A stretch of DNA of 64,000 bases. It comes from an uncultured Bacteroidales bacterium. GTDB lineage: Bacteria; Bacteroidota; Bacteroidia; Bacteroidales; UBA932. The notes beneath the pieces were generated by a model, which saw only the letters and a program-made list of their open reading frames with translations, was not told where the DNA came from and ran no database searches. Each line of letters starts with the position of its first letter. Position 1 is the stretch's first letter. Below, piece by piece: positions 49,630 to 58,226 of this stretch. The stretch covers positions 1 through 64,000 of the forward strand of contig CALVDL010000007.1 of the NCBI GenBank assembly GCA_944326305.1. Reading direction: 5' to 3'. Made by a program: the position numbers and the translations under genes.

Positions 49630-51393
49630 ATGAAACATATTTACACATACATGATTACTGCAGCCCTTGCTGCACTTGCCCTTGCAGGCTGCAGGAATGA
49701 GGAGAGCATCGCATTCAATCTGGATACGGACAAGATAGCCTCTGGCGCTGACGGCGGAAGGTACAATCTCAAGGTATCCGCCCAGAATGGCTGGGTGGCT
49801 TCGACCGAGGCTCCGTGGATTACTATATCCCCGGCCAACGGGAACGGCTCTGTCACATGCCAGGTCCAGGTGGACTCCGCTGTGGCCACTACATCCCGTA
49901 CCGCCGAGATCCATATCCAGGACCAGGTGACTTTCGATGACAAGGTCATCACGGTGACCCAGGAAGGGTACCACTATACCATAATGCCCCAGACTACCAC
50001 TTTCGAGATCCCGAACTATGAGGCTGATGCCAAAAGGTATTTCGAGGTGAAGGTGAAGGCCAATACTAATTTTTCCCTTTCCGCCCCGGGGGCTTCATGG
50101 ATAACTGTCCCCGGAGAGAAGGAAGAGTATCCGTCCGTGTATTTCTTCAAAGGGGACAGGGGCGTGAGACCACGTGAATTCACTGTCAGGGTAGAATGGG
50201 CAGTCAATACTGACGCTTCCGTAACCGATCCTCGTACGGCGGAGCTCGTTTTTGCTCCTGCTACGGACTCCGGTACGCCTGATGCAGACATTTCTGATTT
50301 CGATACCGAGAATATTAATGTGATACAGGATGCTGCCACCCCTATCACCGGCACACCGCGCCAGAAGGATTCTACCGCCCTGATGGCCGTAGCCCGCTCC
50401 CTGAATGTCTGGGATCCTTGGGACGGTTCGTCCCCGATGTCTACATGGTCTGACGTCAGGCTCTGGGAGGATGGCGACGACTGTCCTGAAGATTGGATAG
50501 GCCGTGTAAGGTACGTGCGTTTCTATATGTGCGGGACTGAGAATGCAGACTGTATACCTTATGAGGTGCGTTACCTTGATGCTGCGGAGGAGCTCGTCTT
50601 CTACAGCAACAACAACAAGGAGCGTCTAAACCTCAGCACTGGCCCTTACCTGTCAGAACTTGCTAACCTTAAGAGGCTGACTATAGCATATTTCGGCCTT
50701 ACCAAGCTGGATCCGAGTATCGAGAACCTCAAGAAGCTCGAGTACCTGAACCTTGCCGGGAACAACTTCCAGACAATCCCGTCAGAGATTTTCACCCTTA
50801 TGGAGAATCCGGATTTCCATGCCCTGCTGCTGAATACCAATTACCGCAGCCTCGTGTATGACCTGAGCAATGCCACGAACCTCAAAAATCTGGGCGGTTT
50901 CTATGACGAGACTGAAGAACAGTTCCACCGCCTGCTTATGCACGAGAAGCTGGATACCCTCACCCTCGGTGTGAACTATTTCCGCGGTTCTCTGCCTACA
51001 TTCCTTAATTCTGACGGTACCGTAGAGGCCGGGTTCCCGACGTATGACGACTATCTTCAGAAAAATCCGGGGGCTGCTGACTCTCTGTCTGTACTTGCAG
51101 GAAAGAATATGCCTTGCGTGCTGCCTAAGATCAAGTATTTTACCCTCAACAACAACCGTTTAACAGGCATGCTCCCGAAATGGCTGCTCTACCATCCGAA
51201 CCTGGACTGGATAGATCCGTTCACCCTGGTATTTGCCCAGGAAGGTTCGCTGCCTCGGGAAGAGGACGGTACCGTGATCAATGCCGGTTTTGACAATGTG
51301 CCGATTGATTTCGATTATGAAGAAGTCGAGGGTGCTGAATACGGCGGCTATTATGAACTGTATACAACAAAAGAGCTTGCTCCGAACAATTAG
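49630..51393 (+). CDS. Surface lipoprotein with BACON domains and leucine-rich repeats
   Basis: A 587-residue lipoprotein (lipobox LAGC then RNEES). The N-terminal region has two BACON-type beta domains: about 25-112 (ISAQNGWVASTEAPWITISP-like pattern, ending VITVTQEGYHY) and about 115-235 (KVKANTNFSLSAPGASWITV). After a linker starting near residue 245 (RQKDSTALMAVARSLNVWDP) come leucine-rich repeats: LKRLTIAYFGLTKLDPSIEN, LKKLEYLNLAGNNFQTIPSE and IKYFTLNNNRLTGMLPKWLL. The design matches surface binding proteins and pairs with the LRR lipoprotein upstream, 15 nt away. No enzyme motif is present. Confidence 0.85.
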   Translation: MKHIYTYMITAALAALALAGCRNEESIAFNLDTDKIASGADGGRYNLKVSAQNGWVASTEAPWITISPANGNGSVTCQVQVDSAVATTSRTAEIHIQDQVTFDDKVITVTQEGYHYTIMPQTTTFEIPNYEADAKRYFEVKVKANTNFSLSAPGASWITVPGEKEEYPSVYFFKGDRGVRPREFTVRVEWAVNTDASVTDPRTAELVFAPATDSGTPDADISDFDTENINVIQDAATPITGTPRQKDSTALMAVARSLNVWDPWDGSSPMSTWSDVRLWEDGDDCPEDWIGRVRYVRFYMCGTENADCIPYEVRYLDAAEELVFYSNNNKERLNLSTGPYLSELANLKRLTIAYFGLTKLDPSIENLKKLEYLNLAGNNFQTIPSEIFTLMENPDFHALLLNTNYRSLVYDLSNATNLKNLGGFYDETEEQFHRLLMHEKLDTLTLGVNYFRGSLPTFLNSDGTVEAGFPTYDDYLQKNPGAADSLSVLAGKNMPCVLPKIKYFTLNNNRLTGMLPKWLLYHPNLDWIDPFTLVFAQEGSLPREEDGTVINAGFDNVPIDFDYEEVEGAEYGGYYELYTTKELAPNN

Positions 51394-51409
51394 CATTTAA
51401 TCAGGAAAG

Positions 51410-53527
51410 ATGAAAAAAGTGAGAATATATGCAGCATGCGCCGTTACGCTGATGACAGTCATGGGCGCATGTACCAAAGAAGACTTCAGCGGTGCCGGCA
51501 GCCAGGCCCCTTCACAGGAGCCGGTTTCCCTTGATGGCGAGGTCATCGTGAAGTTCGATCCGTATGTGGGTGACATTCTTGACAGGATGGGAGAGGGTAT
51601 CGCCACCCGCTCCGGAGTCCTTCCCGTAGACGAGGTCCTGGACCTTGTCGGGGGCTATGAACTCGAGAGGGTGTTCCCGTCCGATCCGCGGTTTGTGGAG
51701 AAGGAAAGGAAAGCCGGCCTCAACCTCTGGTACGTGGTCAGGTTCGATGACTCCCGGTACGGTGTGGAGGATGTGATCAGCAAACTCTCTTCTGTAGGGG
51801 AAGTGCAGGCCGCTGTCCCGAACAGGATTATCAAGAGGGCTTATGACCCGCAGGCTAAACCTGTACCGTTCACTCCGGCGGCTACACGTGCCGGTGCATG
51901 GACTGATCCGGGTGCATTCAATGATGAATTTTTCAAATACCAGTGGGATCTGGTGAACCGTGGCGAGGACAACGGGTCTGTGTACACTGTCGATTCCGGC
52001 AATTCCTCTTTGGCTGACCTTACAGGTGAAGCCTTTTTCGGGCAGAAATTCGTGAAGGATGTGGATGTGAACCTTTTCTCTGAAGGGGAAGGCTCGAACG
52101 GGGCATGGGGCCGGTGCACCGGAGACCCGTCCGTGATAGTGGCTGTGCTTGATGAAGGGGTATGCCTCGAACATCCGGACCTGATGGCAAATATATGGTC
52201 CAACACTGCGGAGCGTCCGGGCAACGGTATCGATGATGACGGCAACGGCTATATCGATGACGTGAACGGATTCAACTTCATCGTGGGCAACGGCCAGATC
52301 ACATGGAATGACATAGCCGATACAGGGCACGGCACACATGTGGCCGGGACGATTGCTGCAGTAAACAACAACGGCCGCGGTATCAGCAGTATAGCCGGCG
52401 GTACTCCTGAGGCTCCTGGTGTCAAGATCATGTCCTGCCAGGTGTTTTCGGGAGAGATGGCAAGCAACAGCGTGTCGCTTGTCAAGGCCATAAAATATGC
52501 CGCCGACAACGGTGCTGTAGTCCTGCAGTGCAGCTTCGGCTACACCTCCGGCGCCGCCAACCCTTATATTTACGGGCAGGGTTTCCGTACCCAGGAGGAA
52601 TGGGAGGAGCAGAGTCCTCTCGAGAAGATAGCCCTCGAATATTTCGTGAACAATGCAGGAAGTCCTAACGGCCCTATCGACGGAGGTATCGCGGTGTTCG
52701 CCTCAGGAAACGAGTATGCCCCTGCAGCCGGCTTCCCTGGAGCTGCCGACTACTGCGTGTCCGTGGCGGCTGTTGCCGGGGACGGTACCCCTTCAACATA
52801 TACCAACTACAGCACAGGTACTTCTATTTCGGCCCCTGGCGGAGACAGGGACTATTATTATGAGTATCTGGGGAATGGCAGTGACGGTGTAGGCGCTGAC
52901 GGGCGCGGTGCAGTGGGCACTGTCCTTTCTACTCTCCCGGAGCATGTAAGCGCAAGCGGCTATGGCTACATGGAAGGGACTTCGATGGCCTGCCCTCATG
53001 TTTCCGGCGTAGTTGCCCTGGGTATTTCCTATGCGGCGCAGCAGCACCGCCACTTCACTTCAGAGGAGTTCCGCCAGATGCTGTTCGACTCGGCAAACCG
53101 CAATATCCTTGACCAGGCTTCATCTGGAAAGAAATACTATTATACATACATCTCCGACCTCGGGCTTGCCCAGAGGACATATTTCGACATGAACCAGTAC
53201 AAGGGCCAGATGGGTACCGGCGTGGTCGATGCAGGCGCCCTGCTTGACATGATAGACGGAGGTGCAGGTGTGGCTATGAAGTTCCCTAACATATATGTAG
53301 CTGCCGGGGCCGAGGTGACTGCTGATGCCGGCTTCTACATTGAAGGTACGGAATTCTCTGTGGCTGTGGCGGACGAAAGCGTCGCCACTGTGACAGAGGT
53401 GTCGGAAGGGAAGTTCTGCTTCAAGGGTGTCAGTGCAGGGATTACGACTGCTACACTGACATATTCCGGCGGCAGCCAGGATTTTACCGTGACAGTGCGT
53501 AACACTGTGGGAGAAGGCTGGCTCTGA
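51410..53527 (+). CDS. Subtilisin-family (S8) serine protease, lipoprotein
   Basis: A 705-residue membrane-anchored protease (lipobox MGAC, Cys21, then TKEDF). Residues ~42-145 look like a fervidolysin-type inhibitory prodomain (GEVIVKFDPYVGDI). The S8 catalytic domain (about 175-620) has the full triad: Asp248 in VAVLDEGVCLEHPDL, His307 in DTGHGTHVAGTIAA and Ser525 in MEGTSMACPHVSGV; the oxyanion Asn434 lies in ASGNE. The C-terminal ~80 residues form an Ig-like domain (VADESVATVTEVSEGKFCFK). It is co-transcribed with SusCD and LRR lipoproteins. Surface proteolysis feeding the SusCD importer is the natural reading; processing of its operon partners is another. Confidence 0.93.
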   Translation: MKKVRIYAACAVTLMTVMGACTKEDFSGAGSQAPSQEPVSLDGEVIVKFDPYVGDILDRMGEGIATRSGVLPVDEVLDLVGGYELERVFPSDPRFVEKERKAGLNLWYVVRFDDSRYGVEDVISKLSSVGEVQAAVPNRIIKRAYDPQAKPVPFTPAATRAGAWTDPGAFNDEFFKYQWDLVNRGEDNGSVYTVDSGNSSLADLTGEAFFGQKFVKDVDVNLFSEGEGSNGAWGRCTGDPSVIVAVLDEGVCLEHPDLMANIWSNTAERPGNGIDDDGNGYIDDVNGFNFIVGNGQITWNDIADTGHGTHVAGTIAAVNNNGRGISSIAGGTPEAPGVKIMSCQVFSGEMASNSVSLVKAIKYAADNGAVVLQCSFGYTSGAANPYIYGQGFRTQEEWEEQSPLEKIALEYFVNNAGSPNGPIDGGIAVFASGNEYAPAAGFPGAADYCVSVAAVAGDGTPSTYTNYSTGTSISAPGGDRDYYYEYLGNGSDGVGADGRGAVGTVLSTLPEHVSASGYGYMEGTSMACPHVSGVVALGISYAAQQHRHFTSEEFRQMLFDSANRNILDQASSGKKYYYTYISDLGLAQRTYFDMNQYKGQMGTGVVDAGALLDMIDGGAGVAMKFPNIYVAAGAEVTADAGFYIEGTEFSVAVADESVATVTEVSEGKFCFKGVSAGITTATLTYSGGSQDFTVTVRNTVGEGWL

Positions 53528-53538
53528 TTTTTGTCCAT

Positions 53539-54345
53539 ATGAAGTTTCCCGTAATATTGATATGCGTATTTCTTCTGCCTGCCTGGCTTCCGGGCCTGCG
53601 GGCGGAGGGTCATTCCGGGCTTTCAGGCACAGGGTTTTCTCCGGTGCCTGAAATGTCCTTTGATTCACTGAGCATTGATATAGGACGGATTGAAGAAGAC
53701 GGAGAACCTGCAAGGTGTGTTTTCCGGTGGAAAAACTGCAGCGGCTCTCCCGTGTCCGTGGTAATGGTACGGACTACATGTGAATGCCTTGTACCCGAGT
53801 TCTCGACAGAACCTGTCGCTCCGGGGGAGGAATCCGCAGTCGCATTTGTCTATCATCAGAAAGGACATCCAGGGAAGATTGACAGGAAGGCTTTTGTATA
53901 TACCGGGCTTTCTTCGTCGTCTCCTACAGCCGTCCTGGAGGTGAAAGGGACAGTAGTGCCTTCTACCAGACCTGTGTGGCAATACCGTTACAGGATGGGG
54001 CCGCTGCTGCTCAGACAGACCACGGTGCGTATAAGCGGTAATGAACTGCAGGTGGAACGGATTGCATGCATGAATGACGGGGAGTCCGGCCTTTCCCTGA
54101 GCGTGGACAGCTCTGCACTTCCGGAATGTTTTTCGTTCAGGTGCGAGCCAGGCGTCATCGGGCCAGGCGAGACAGGTGACATTGTCATAAGTTTCGACCC
54201 CGGAAAAGTCAGGGGCAGCCTGCCGGACGAGATACCGGTCATCCTGCAGGGCCTGGATACGTCTGCGGGAGACAGGACATTGAAAATTATGATAGGGGAG
54301 AGCAGTGAAGAAGTATTGTCTGCGTACCCCGTGAAACAACAGTAA
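53539..54345 (+). CDS. DUF1573-domain exported protein
   Basis: A 268-residue protein with an N-terminal signal (MKFPVILICVFLLPAWLPG). Residues ~38-135 match the DUF1573 pattern: LSIDIGRIEEDGEPARCVFR, then VVMVRTTCECLVPEFSTEPV with the CxC motif, PGEESAVAFVYHQKGHPGKI. This is an Ig-like fold of the ASH/MSP group, common in Bacteroidetes exported proteins. The second half repeats a similar beta pattern (VLPNDG-like segment, then GPGETGDIVISFDPGKV). The function of the family is unknown. It is 11 nt after the protease gene and co-transcribed. Confidence 0.85.
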   Translation: MKFPVILICVFLLPAWLPGLRAEGHSGLSGTGFSPVPEMSFDSLSIDIGRIEEDGEPARCVFRWKNCSGSPVSVVMVRTTCECLVPEFSTEPVAPGEESAVAFVYHQKGHPGKIDRKAFVYTGLSSSSPTAVLEVKGTVVPSTRPVWQYRYRMGPLLLRQTTVRISGNELQVERIACMNDGESGLSLSVDSSALPECFSFRCEPGVIGPGETGDIVISFDPGKVRGSLPDEIPVILQGLDTSAGDRTLKIMIGESSEEVLSAYPVKQQ

Positions 54346-54358
54346 AAATTCAAGAACA

Positions 54359-54856
54359 ATGAAAAATATATTGAAGTCTGTATTTGCCGCTCTGCTGGCA
54401 TCGGTTGCATTAAGCTCATGTACGGAGGACAGCCCGGAAACAGTCTCTTACCTTCCTGTGACGGCCAACAACATCTCAGGGACATGGCAGCTGAGCGAAT
54501 GGCTCGGCAAGCCTGTGCCTGCGGGCAGTTATGTCTATATGGACATAGTGAGGAGAGACACTGAATTCACATTGTACTACAACCTGGAGACATTCTCCCC
54601 GTATGTCAGGACCGGCATATATTCTGTCAACGAGGCGACGGGTGTCATAAGCGGGCGCTATGACCATTACGCGGGCGACTGGACCCACAGCTATACTGTC
54701 TCCGAGCTCACTCGTGACCGTATGGTGTGGACAGCTGTCGATGATCCGCAGGATGTGTCAGTCTATGTCCGTGTGGACAGTGTCCCTGAAGATATCAAAG
54801 GCACGGATACACCTGATGAGGGAGGAGACGCCGGAGCGGGCGATACCGCGGAATAA
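54359..54856 (+). CDS. Small lipocalin-like lipoprotein
   Basis: A 165-residue lipoprotein (signal MKNILKSVFAALLASVALSS, cysteine then TEDSPET). After the acidic linker a single beta-barrel-like domain begins ISGTWQLSEWLGKPV and alternates strands up to RMVWTAVDD, resembling the lipocalin-like domain of Bacteroidetes lipoproteins. The C-terminal ~20 residues are acidic and Gly-rich. The ligand is unknown. It is the last gene of the susCD-protease operon, followed by a perfect palindromic terminator. Confidence 0.8.
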   Translation: MKNILKSVFAALLASVALSSCTEDSPETVSYLPVTANNISGTWQLSEWLGKPVPAGSYVYMDIVRRDTEFTLYYNLETFSPYVRTGIYSVNEATGVISGRYDHYAGDWTHSYTVSELTRDRMVWTAVDDPQDVSVYVRVDSVPEDIKGTDTPDEGGDAGAGDTAE

Positions 54857-54871
54857 TGGCGGACCGCTTAA

Positions 54872-54915
54872 GGATACAAAAAAAAGAGGATTGCAATCCT
54901 CTTTTTTTTGTATCC
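54872..54915. terminator. Perfect palindromic bidirectional terminator
   Basis: A 44-bp perfect inverted repeat: GGATACAAAAAAAAGAGGAT then TG, mirrored without mismatch to 54915. The A8 and T8 tracts flank a GC-containing core (AGAGGATTG / CAATCCTCT), so a U-tract follows the stem on either strand. It lies between the convergent lipocalin-like gene (16 nt away) and the PHP phosphatase gene (48 nt away). Confidence 0.92.
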
Positions 54916-54962
54916 TGACAATCCTTTAGCCCGTTCCGCAGCCGGTCTTCCAGCCGTCCCGG

Positions 54963-55814
54963 TCAGCATGACAGCGGAGTCATGCGGAGCTGTCTGGACT
55001 CGAAATGGGCAAGATACCTGAACCCGGCGCTGCGGACGACGTCCGCGAAGTGCAGGAAATTGTCCCCGGTCCTCTGCGCGTCGTGCGAGTCTGACCCCAG
55101 GCTGACAGCCTCGCCCCCAAGCTCCCTGAAGCGCCTGAGTACGGCGATGTCCATCTCGGGAGTCCTGCCGTGGTAGTCCTTGTATGTCTTCGTGTTGATT
55201 TCAAGGGCCTTCCCTTCCTGGGCGAGATATTTGAACATGGCGTCGAATATGTCGCTGAAATCCCTGTAGAAGATGCTTGCCTGCGGGTACGGCGCATATC
55301 TGGCCACGTAGTCGTAGTGCCCCACGATGTCGAAGTCCCCGAGCCATGTCATCTCTTCATAGATGGTCTCGAGATAGTGCCCGTAGGCTTCCTTCCAGTC
55401 TTTGCCCTCGTAATATCCTCCGTAGAACGGGTCGGTGCCGTCTATATAGTGGACAGATGCTATGACCTGGTCGAATCTGTATTTCCCGAGATGCTCCCTG
55501 ATCTGTTCCCTGCAGTTCTTCTGCAGGCCTATTTCTATGCCTTTTAGTATCCTGAACCGCCTGCTGCCCGGCAGGGCCGCATAGGAGGCGGCATTGACCC
55601 TGTCTATTTCGGCCTGCTGGGACTCTACGTCGAACACTTCCGGCACCAGATGCTCGAACTGCGCTTTCATCGGCGGGACATAAAAGTCGCAGTGGTCGGT
55701 AAAGCATATCCCGTCCAGCCCTTTTGCAAATGCGGCTGCCGCGGATTCCTCTACTGTGGTCTTCTTCCCGTCGAAAGAGAACTGGCTGTGGTTGTGGTTG
55801 TCGAAGAATCCCAT
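54963..55814 (-). CDS. PHP-domain histidinol-phosphatase-type phosphoesterase (HisJ-like)
   Basis: A 283-residue metal-dependent phosphatase. PHP ligands are all visible: HNHSQFS (residues 7-13), FTDHCDFY, Glu in LKGIEIG, His in IASVHYIDG, DIVGHYDYV and the C-terminal SLGSDSHDA. Family members hydrolyse L-histidinol phosphate, though many relatives in Bacteroidetes have unproven substrates. No other his genes are in view. Its start overlaps the stop of formate-tetrahydrofolate ligase by one base (TAATG), so the two are translationally coupled; the one-carbon link through purine/histidine synthesis is suggestive but unproven. Confidence 0.88.
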   Translation of the reverse strand: MGFFDNHNHSQFSFDGKKTTVEESAAAAFAKGLDGICFTDHCDFYVPPMKAQFEHLVPEVFDVESQQAEIDRVNAASYAALPGSRRFRILKGIEIGLQKNCREQIREHLGKYRFDQVIASVHYIDGTDPFYGGYYEGKDWKEAYGHYLETIYEEMTWLGDFDIVGHYDYVARYAPYPQASIFYRDFSDIFDAMFKYLAQEGKALEINTKTYKDYHGRTPEMDIAVLRRFRELGGEAVSLGSDSHDAQRTGDNFLHFADVVRSAGFRYLAHFESRQLRMTPLSC

Positions 55815-57481
55815 TAGCTCAATCCGTTGATGAATCCGTTTTCAACATCTATGTCCAGGGCCTGCGGATGCTTCGGCAGTCCCGGCATCCTGATGATGTC
55901 CCCTGCGATGGCCACAACCATCTCCGCCCCCGCATTGACCACAATGTCGTTTATCTCGAAATCGAACCCGGACGGTGCACCGTAGGCTTTAGGGTCCTGC
56001 GAGAAGGAGTACTGGGTCTTGGCTATGCATACGGGGAATCCGGACATGCCCATCTGCGCGGCCGATTCCAGCTTGCGCAAAGCCGTCTTGCTGAAAATCA
56101 CATTCCCGGCCCGGTATATGCCCCGGGCGACTTTCTCTATCTTCTCTTTCAGGCTGTCTCCGTCGCTGTATGTGAATTCCAGCGGACCGGAAGGGTGTCC
56201 CTCTATGGTCTCCACCACTTTGCGGGCAAGGTCCACTGCCCCGTCCCCGCCGTGGGCATACCCGTCATTGACAGCGAATGCGACACCGGCCTCTTCGCAG
56301 TGCCTTCTGACGAGATCTATCTCCTCCGGAGTGTCGCTTGCATATCTGTTGAAGCAGACCATCACGCTCTGGCCGAAACCCTTTAGGTTTTCGATATGCC
56401 TGTCCAGGTTTGCGAAACCTTTGCGTACGCCATCAAGTGACGGCTCCTTTATCTTTTCAAGAGGCACCTCCCCGTGCATCTTGAGCCCCTGCAGGGACGC
56501 CACCAGCAGAGTGAGCGCAGGCCGGAGCCCGCTCTTGCGGCATTTTATGTTCAGGAACTTCTCCGCCCCGAGGTCGGCCCCGAAGCCTGCCTCCGTGATG
56601 GCATAGTCCCCGAAGGTCATTGCCATCTTCGTGGCCATTATGGAGTTGCATCCGTGTGCGATGTTGGCGAAAGGCCCCCCGTGCACAAATGCCGCCGTGC
56701 CCTCAGTCGTCTGTACCAGGTTCGGGTTCAGGGCATCCATAAGCAGGGCCGTAATGGCGCCTTCAATACCCATATCCTTTACAGTGAATGCGCTGCCGTC
56801 AAACCTGTATCCGAGCAGGATGTTTCCGATACGTCTGCGGAGATCATCCAGATCGCTTGACAGACACAGGATTGCCATTATTTCCGAAGCAGGTGTGATG
56901 TCGAATCCTGATTCCTGGACCAGGCCGTTTGTCCTCGGACCGAGTCCTGTAACGATGTTCCTGAGCGATCTGTCATTGACATCAAGCACTCTCTTCCAGA
57001 GAATCTCTTTCAGCGCGAAGCCTTCGGACTGATGCTGGTAAAGATAGTTGTCCAGCAAGGCGGCTATCATGTTGTGGGCGGAAGTTATTGCATGGAAATC
57101 CCCCGTGAAATGCAGATTGATCCTTTCCATCGGCACTACCTGTGCGTATCCGCCTCCTGCTGCGCCTCCCTTCATCCCGAAGCATGGACCCAGAGACGGT
57201 TCCCTGAGGGCGAGTACGGCCTTTTTCCCGATTCTGTTCATTCCGAGGGCCAGGCCTATCGATGCAGTCGTCTTGCCGATACCTGTTTTGGTGGCCGTGA
57301 TGGCCGTGACAAGTATGAGCTTGCCTTTGCGTACTTTGTCTTCGTCAATAAGACCGAGCGGCACTTTGGCCATGTACTTCCCGTACTGCTCGACGCTTTC
57401 CTGCGGAATGCCGATTTCAGATGCTACGTCAGTGATTTTCTTCATTTTGACGCTTCTTGCTATTTCAATGTCCGGCTTCAT
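55814..57481 (-). CDS. fhs: Formate-tetrahydrofolate ligase
   Basis: Makes 10-formyl-THF from formate, THF and ATP in the cytoplasm, feeding purine synthesis and formyl-Met-tRNA. The 555-residue length is normal. Landmarks are the P-loop in [20 protein letters not shown] (about 56-75), [46 protein letters not shown] [14 protein letters not shown], and [19 protein letters not shown]. It is first in a two-gene leftward operon with the PHP phosphatase. A -7-like TACTTTCG on the minus strand (complement of 57507-57514) lies 26 nt before its start. Confidence 0.98.
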   Translation of the reverse strand: MKPDIEIARSVKMKKITDVASEIGIPQESVEQYGKYMAKVPLGLIDEDKVRKGKLILVTAITATKTGIGKTTASIGLALGMNRIGKKAVLALREPSLGPCFGMKGGAAGGGYAQVVPMERINLHFTGDFHAITSAHNMIAALLDNYLYQHQSEGFALKEILWKRVLDVNDRSLRNIVTGLGPRTNGLVQESGFDITPASEIMAILCLSSDLDDLRRRIGNILLGYRFDGSAFTVKDMGIEGAITALLMDALNPNLVQTTEGTAAFVHGGPFANIAHGCNSIMATKMAMTFGDYAITEAGFGADLGAEKFLNIKCRKSGLRPALTLLVASLQGLKMHGEVPLEKIKEPSLDGVRKGFANLDRHIENLKGFGQSVMVCFNRYASDTPEEIDLVRRHCEEAGVAFAVNDGYAHGGDGAVDLARKVVETIEGHPSGPLEFTYSDGDSLKEKIEKVARGIYRAGNVIFSKTALRKLESAAQMGMSGFPVCIAKTQYSFSQDPKAYGAPSGFDFEINDIVVNAGAEMVVAIAGDIIRMPGLPKHPQALDIDVENGFINGLS

Positions 57482-57502
57482 GTCTCTTTGATTTTATTAC
57501 GT

Positions 57503-57549
57503 CCTGCGAAAGTAACAATAATTTGAGGAATAATTGCTAACTTCGCAGG
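57503..57549. promoter_or_regulatory. Symmetric divergent promoters fhs / DUF308 gene
   Basis: The inverted repeat CCTGCGAA (57503-57510) / TTCGCAGG (57542-57549) contains a -7-like box in each arm: TACTTTCG for fhs (complement of 57507-57514) and TAACTTCG for the rightward gene (57538-57545). Each differs from TAnnTTTG by one base. The two arms are 31 nt apart. Confidence 0.5.
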
Positions 57550-57567
57550 TTAAAGTGTTTTCTTGAT

Positions 57568-58212
57568 ATGATAACGTTCGGATTCAGAAACAGGTTCGGC
57601 GGCCTGCTCAGAGCAGTTGTCGCCATTGCGCTGGGAGTTGTAATGGTTGCGTTCCCGGCAACATCGCTTGTGGTGATAGTGAAGATAGTGGCCGCCTTCC
57701 TGATTGCATCAGGGGTGGTTTCTCTCATATTCGGTATTGTAAACAGGGCGAACGGAGGCCTGGCCCTGATGGTTACGAATACTGTGGTGGATATTGTCCT
57801 CGGTGTCATAGTGTTCATATTTCCGGAGGAGGTGGCCGGCGTAGTCATGTTCCTTCTGGGCCTGCTGCTCATGCTTTTCGGGCTGTTCCAGCTTTCGGCG
57901 CTGCTCAGCGCGAGCAGAGTGCTTCCGATGGGACTGTGGACATTTATATTCCCGGTGCTCTGCACTGTAGGCGGGGCCATGGTGTTGTTTCATCCGTTCG
58001 GACTGGGCAAGTTCATTACGTTGGTTGCCGGAATCGCATTGCTCGTATATGGCGTATCTGATATGATTTCCACATGGAAGATGCGCAAGGCCATGAAGGA
58101 ATATGAGATAAGGTTCAACACGTCATCCTCTTCCGCATCCGGCTCAAAGGATACTCCGGCAATGGATGATGTGAAAGATGTCGATTACGAAAAGGTCGGG
58201 GAAGACAAATAA
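57568..58212 (+). CDS. DUF308/HdeD-like integral membrane protein
   Basis: A 214-residue inner-membrane protein with six hydrophobic segments in three repeated pairs (FPATSLVVIVKIVAAFLIAS, FPEEVAGVVMFLLGLLLMLF, FHPFGLGKFITLVAGIALLV), each pair following a Phe-Pro or His-Pro turn. This is the DUF308 repeat of the HdeD family. The C-terminal ~45 residues are cytoplasmic and polar with a Ser-rich stretch. E. coli HdeD is linked to acid resistance; the role here is unknown. It is 14 nt upstream of dnaG and may share its transcript. Confidence 0.85.
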   Translation: MITFGFRNRFGGLLRAVVAIALGVVMVAFPATSLVVIVKIVAAFLIASGVVSLIFGIVNRANGGLALMVTNTVVDIVLGVIVFIFPEEVAGVVMFLLGLLLMLFGLFQLSALLSASRVLPMGLWTFIFPVLCTVGGAMVLFHPFGLGKFITLVAGIALLVYGVSDMISTWKMRKAMKEYEIRFNTSSSSASGSKDTPAMDDVKDVDYEKVGEDK

Positions 58213-58226
58213 GAAGTTTTCTCCGG

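Noticed and set aside
39589..54856. Second locus as a classical polysaccharide-utilisation locus
   Set aside because: It lacks any glycoside hydrolase, lyase, esterase or sulfatase; the only enzyme is a protease. A glycan function is not excluded but is not supported.
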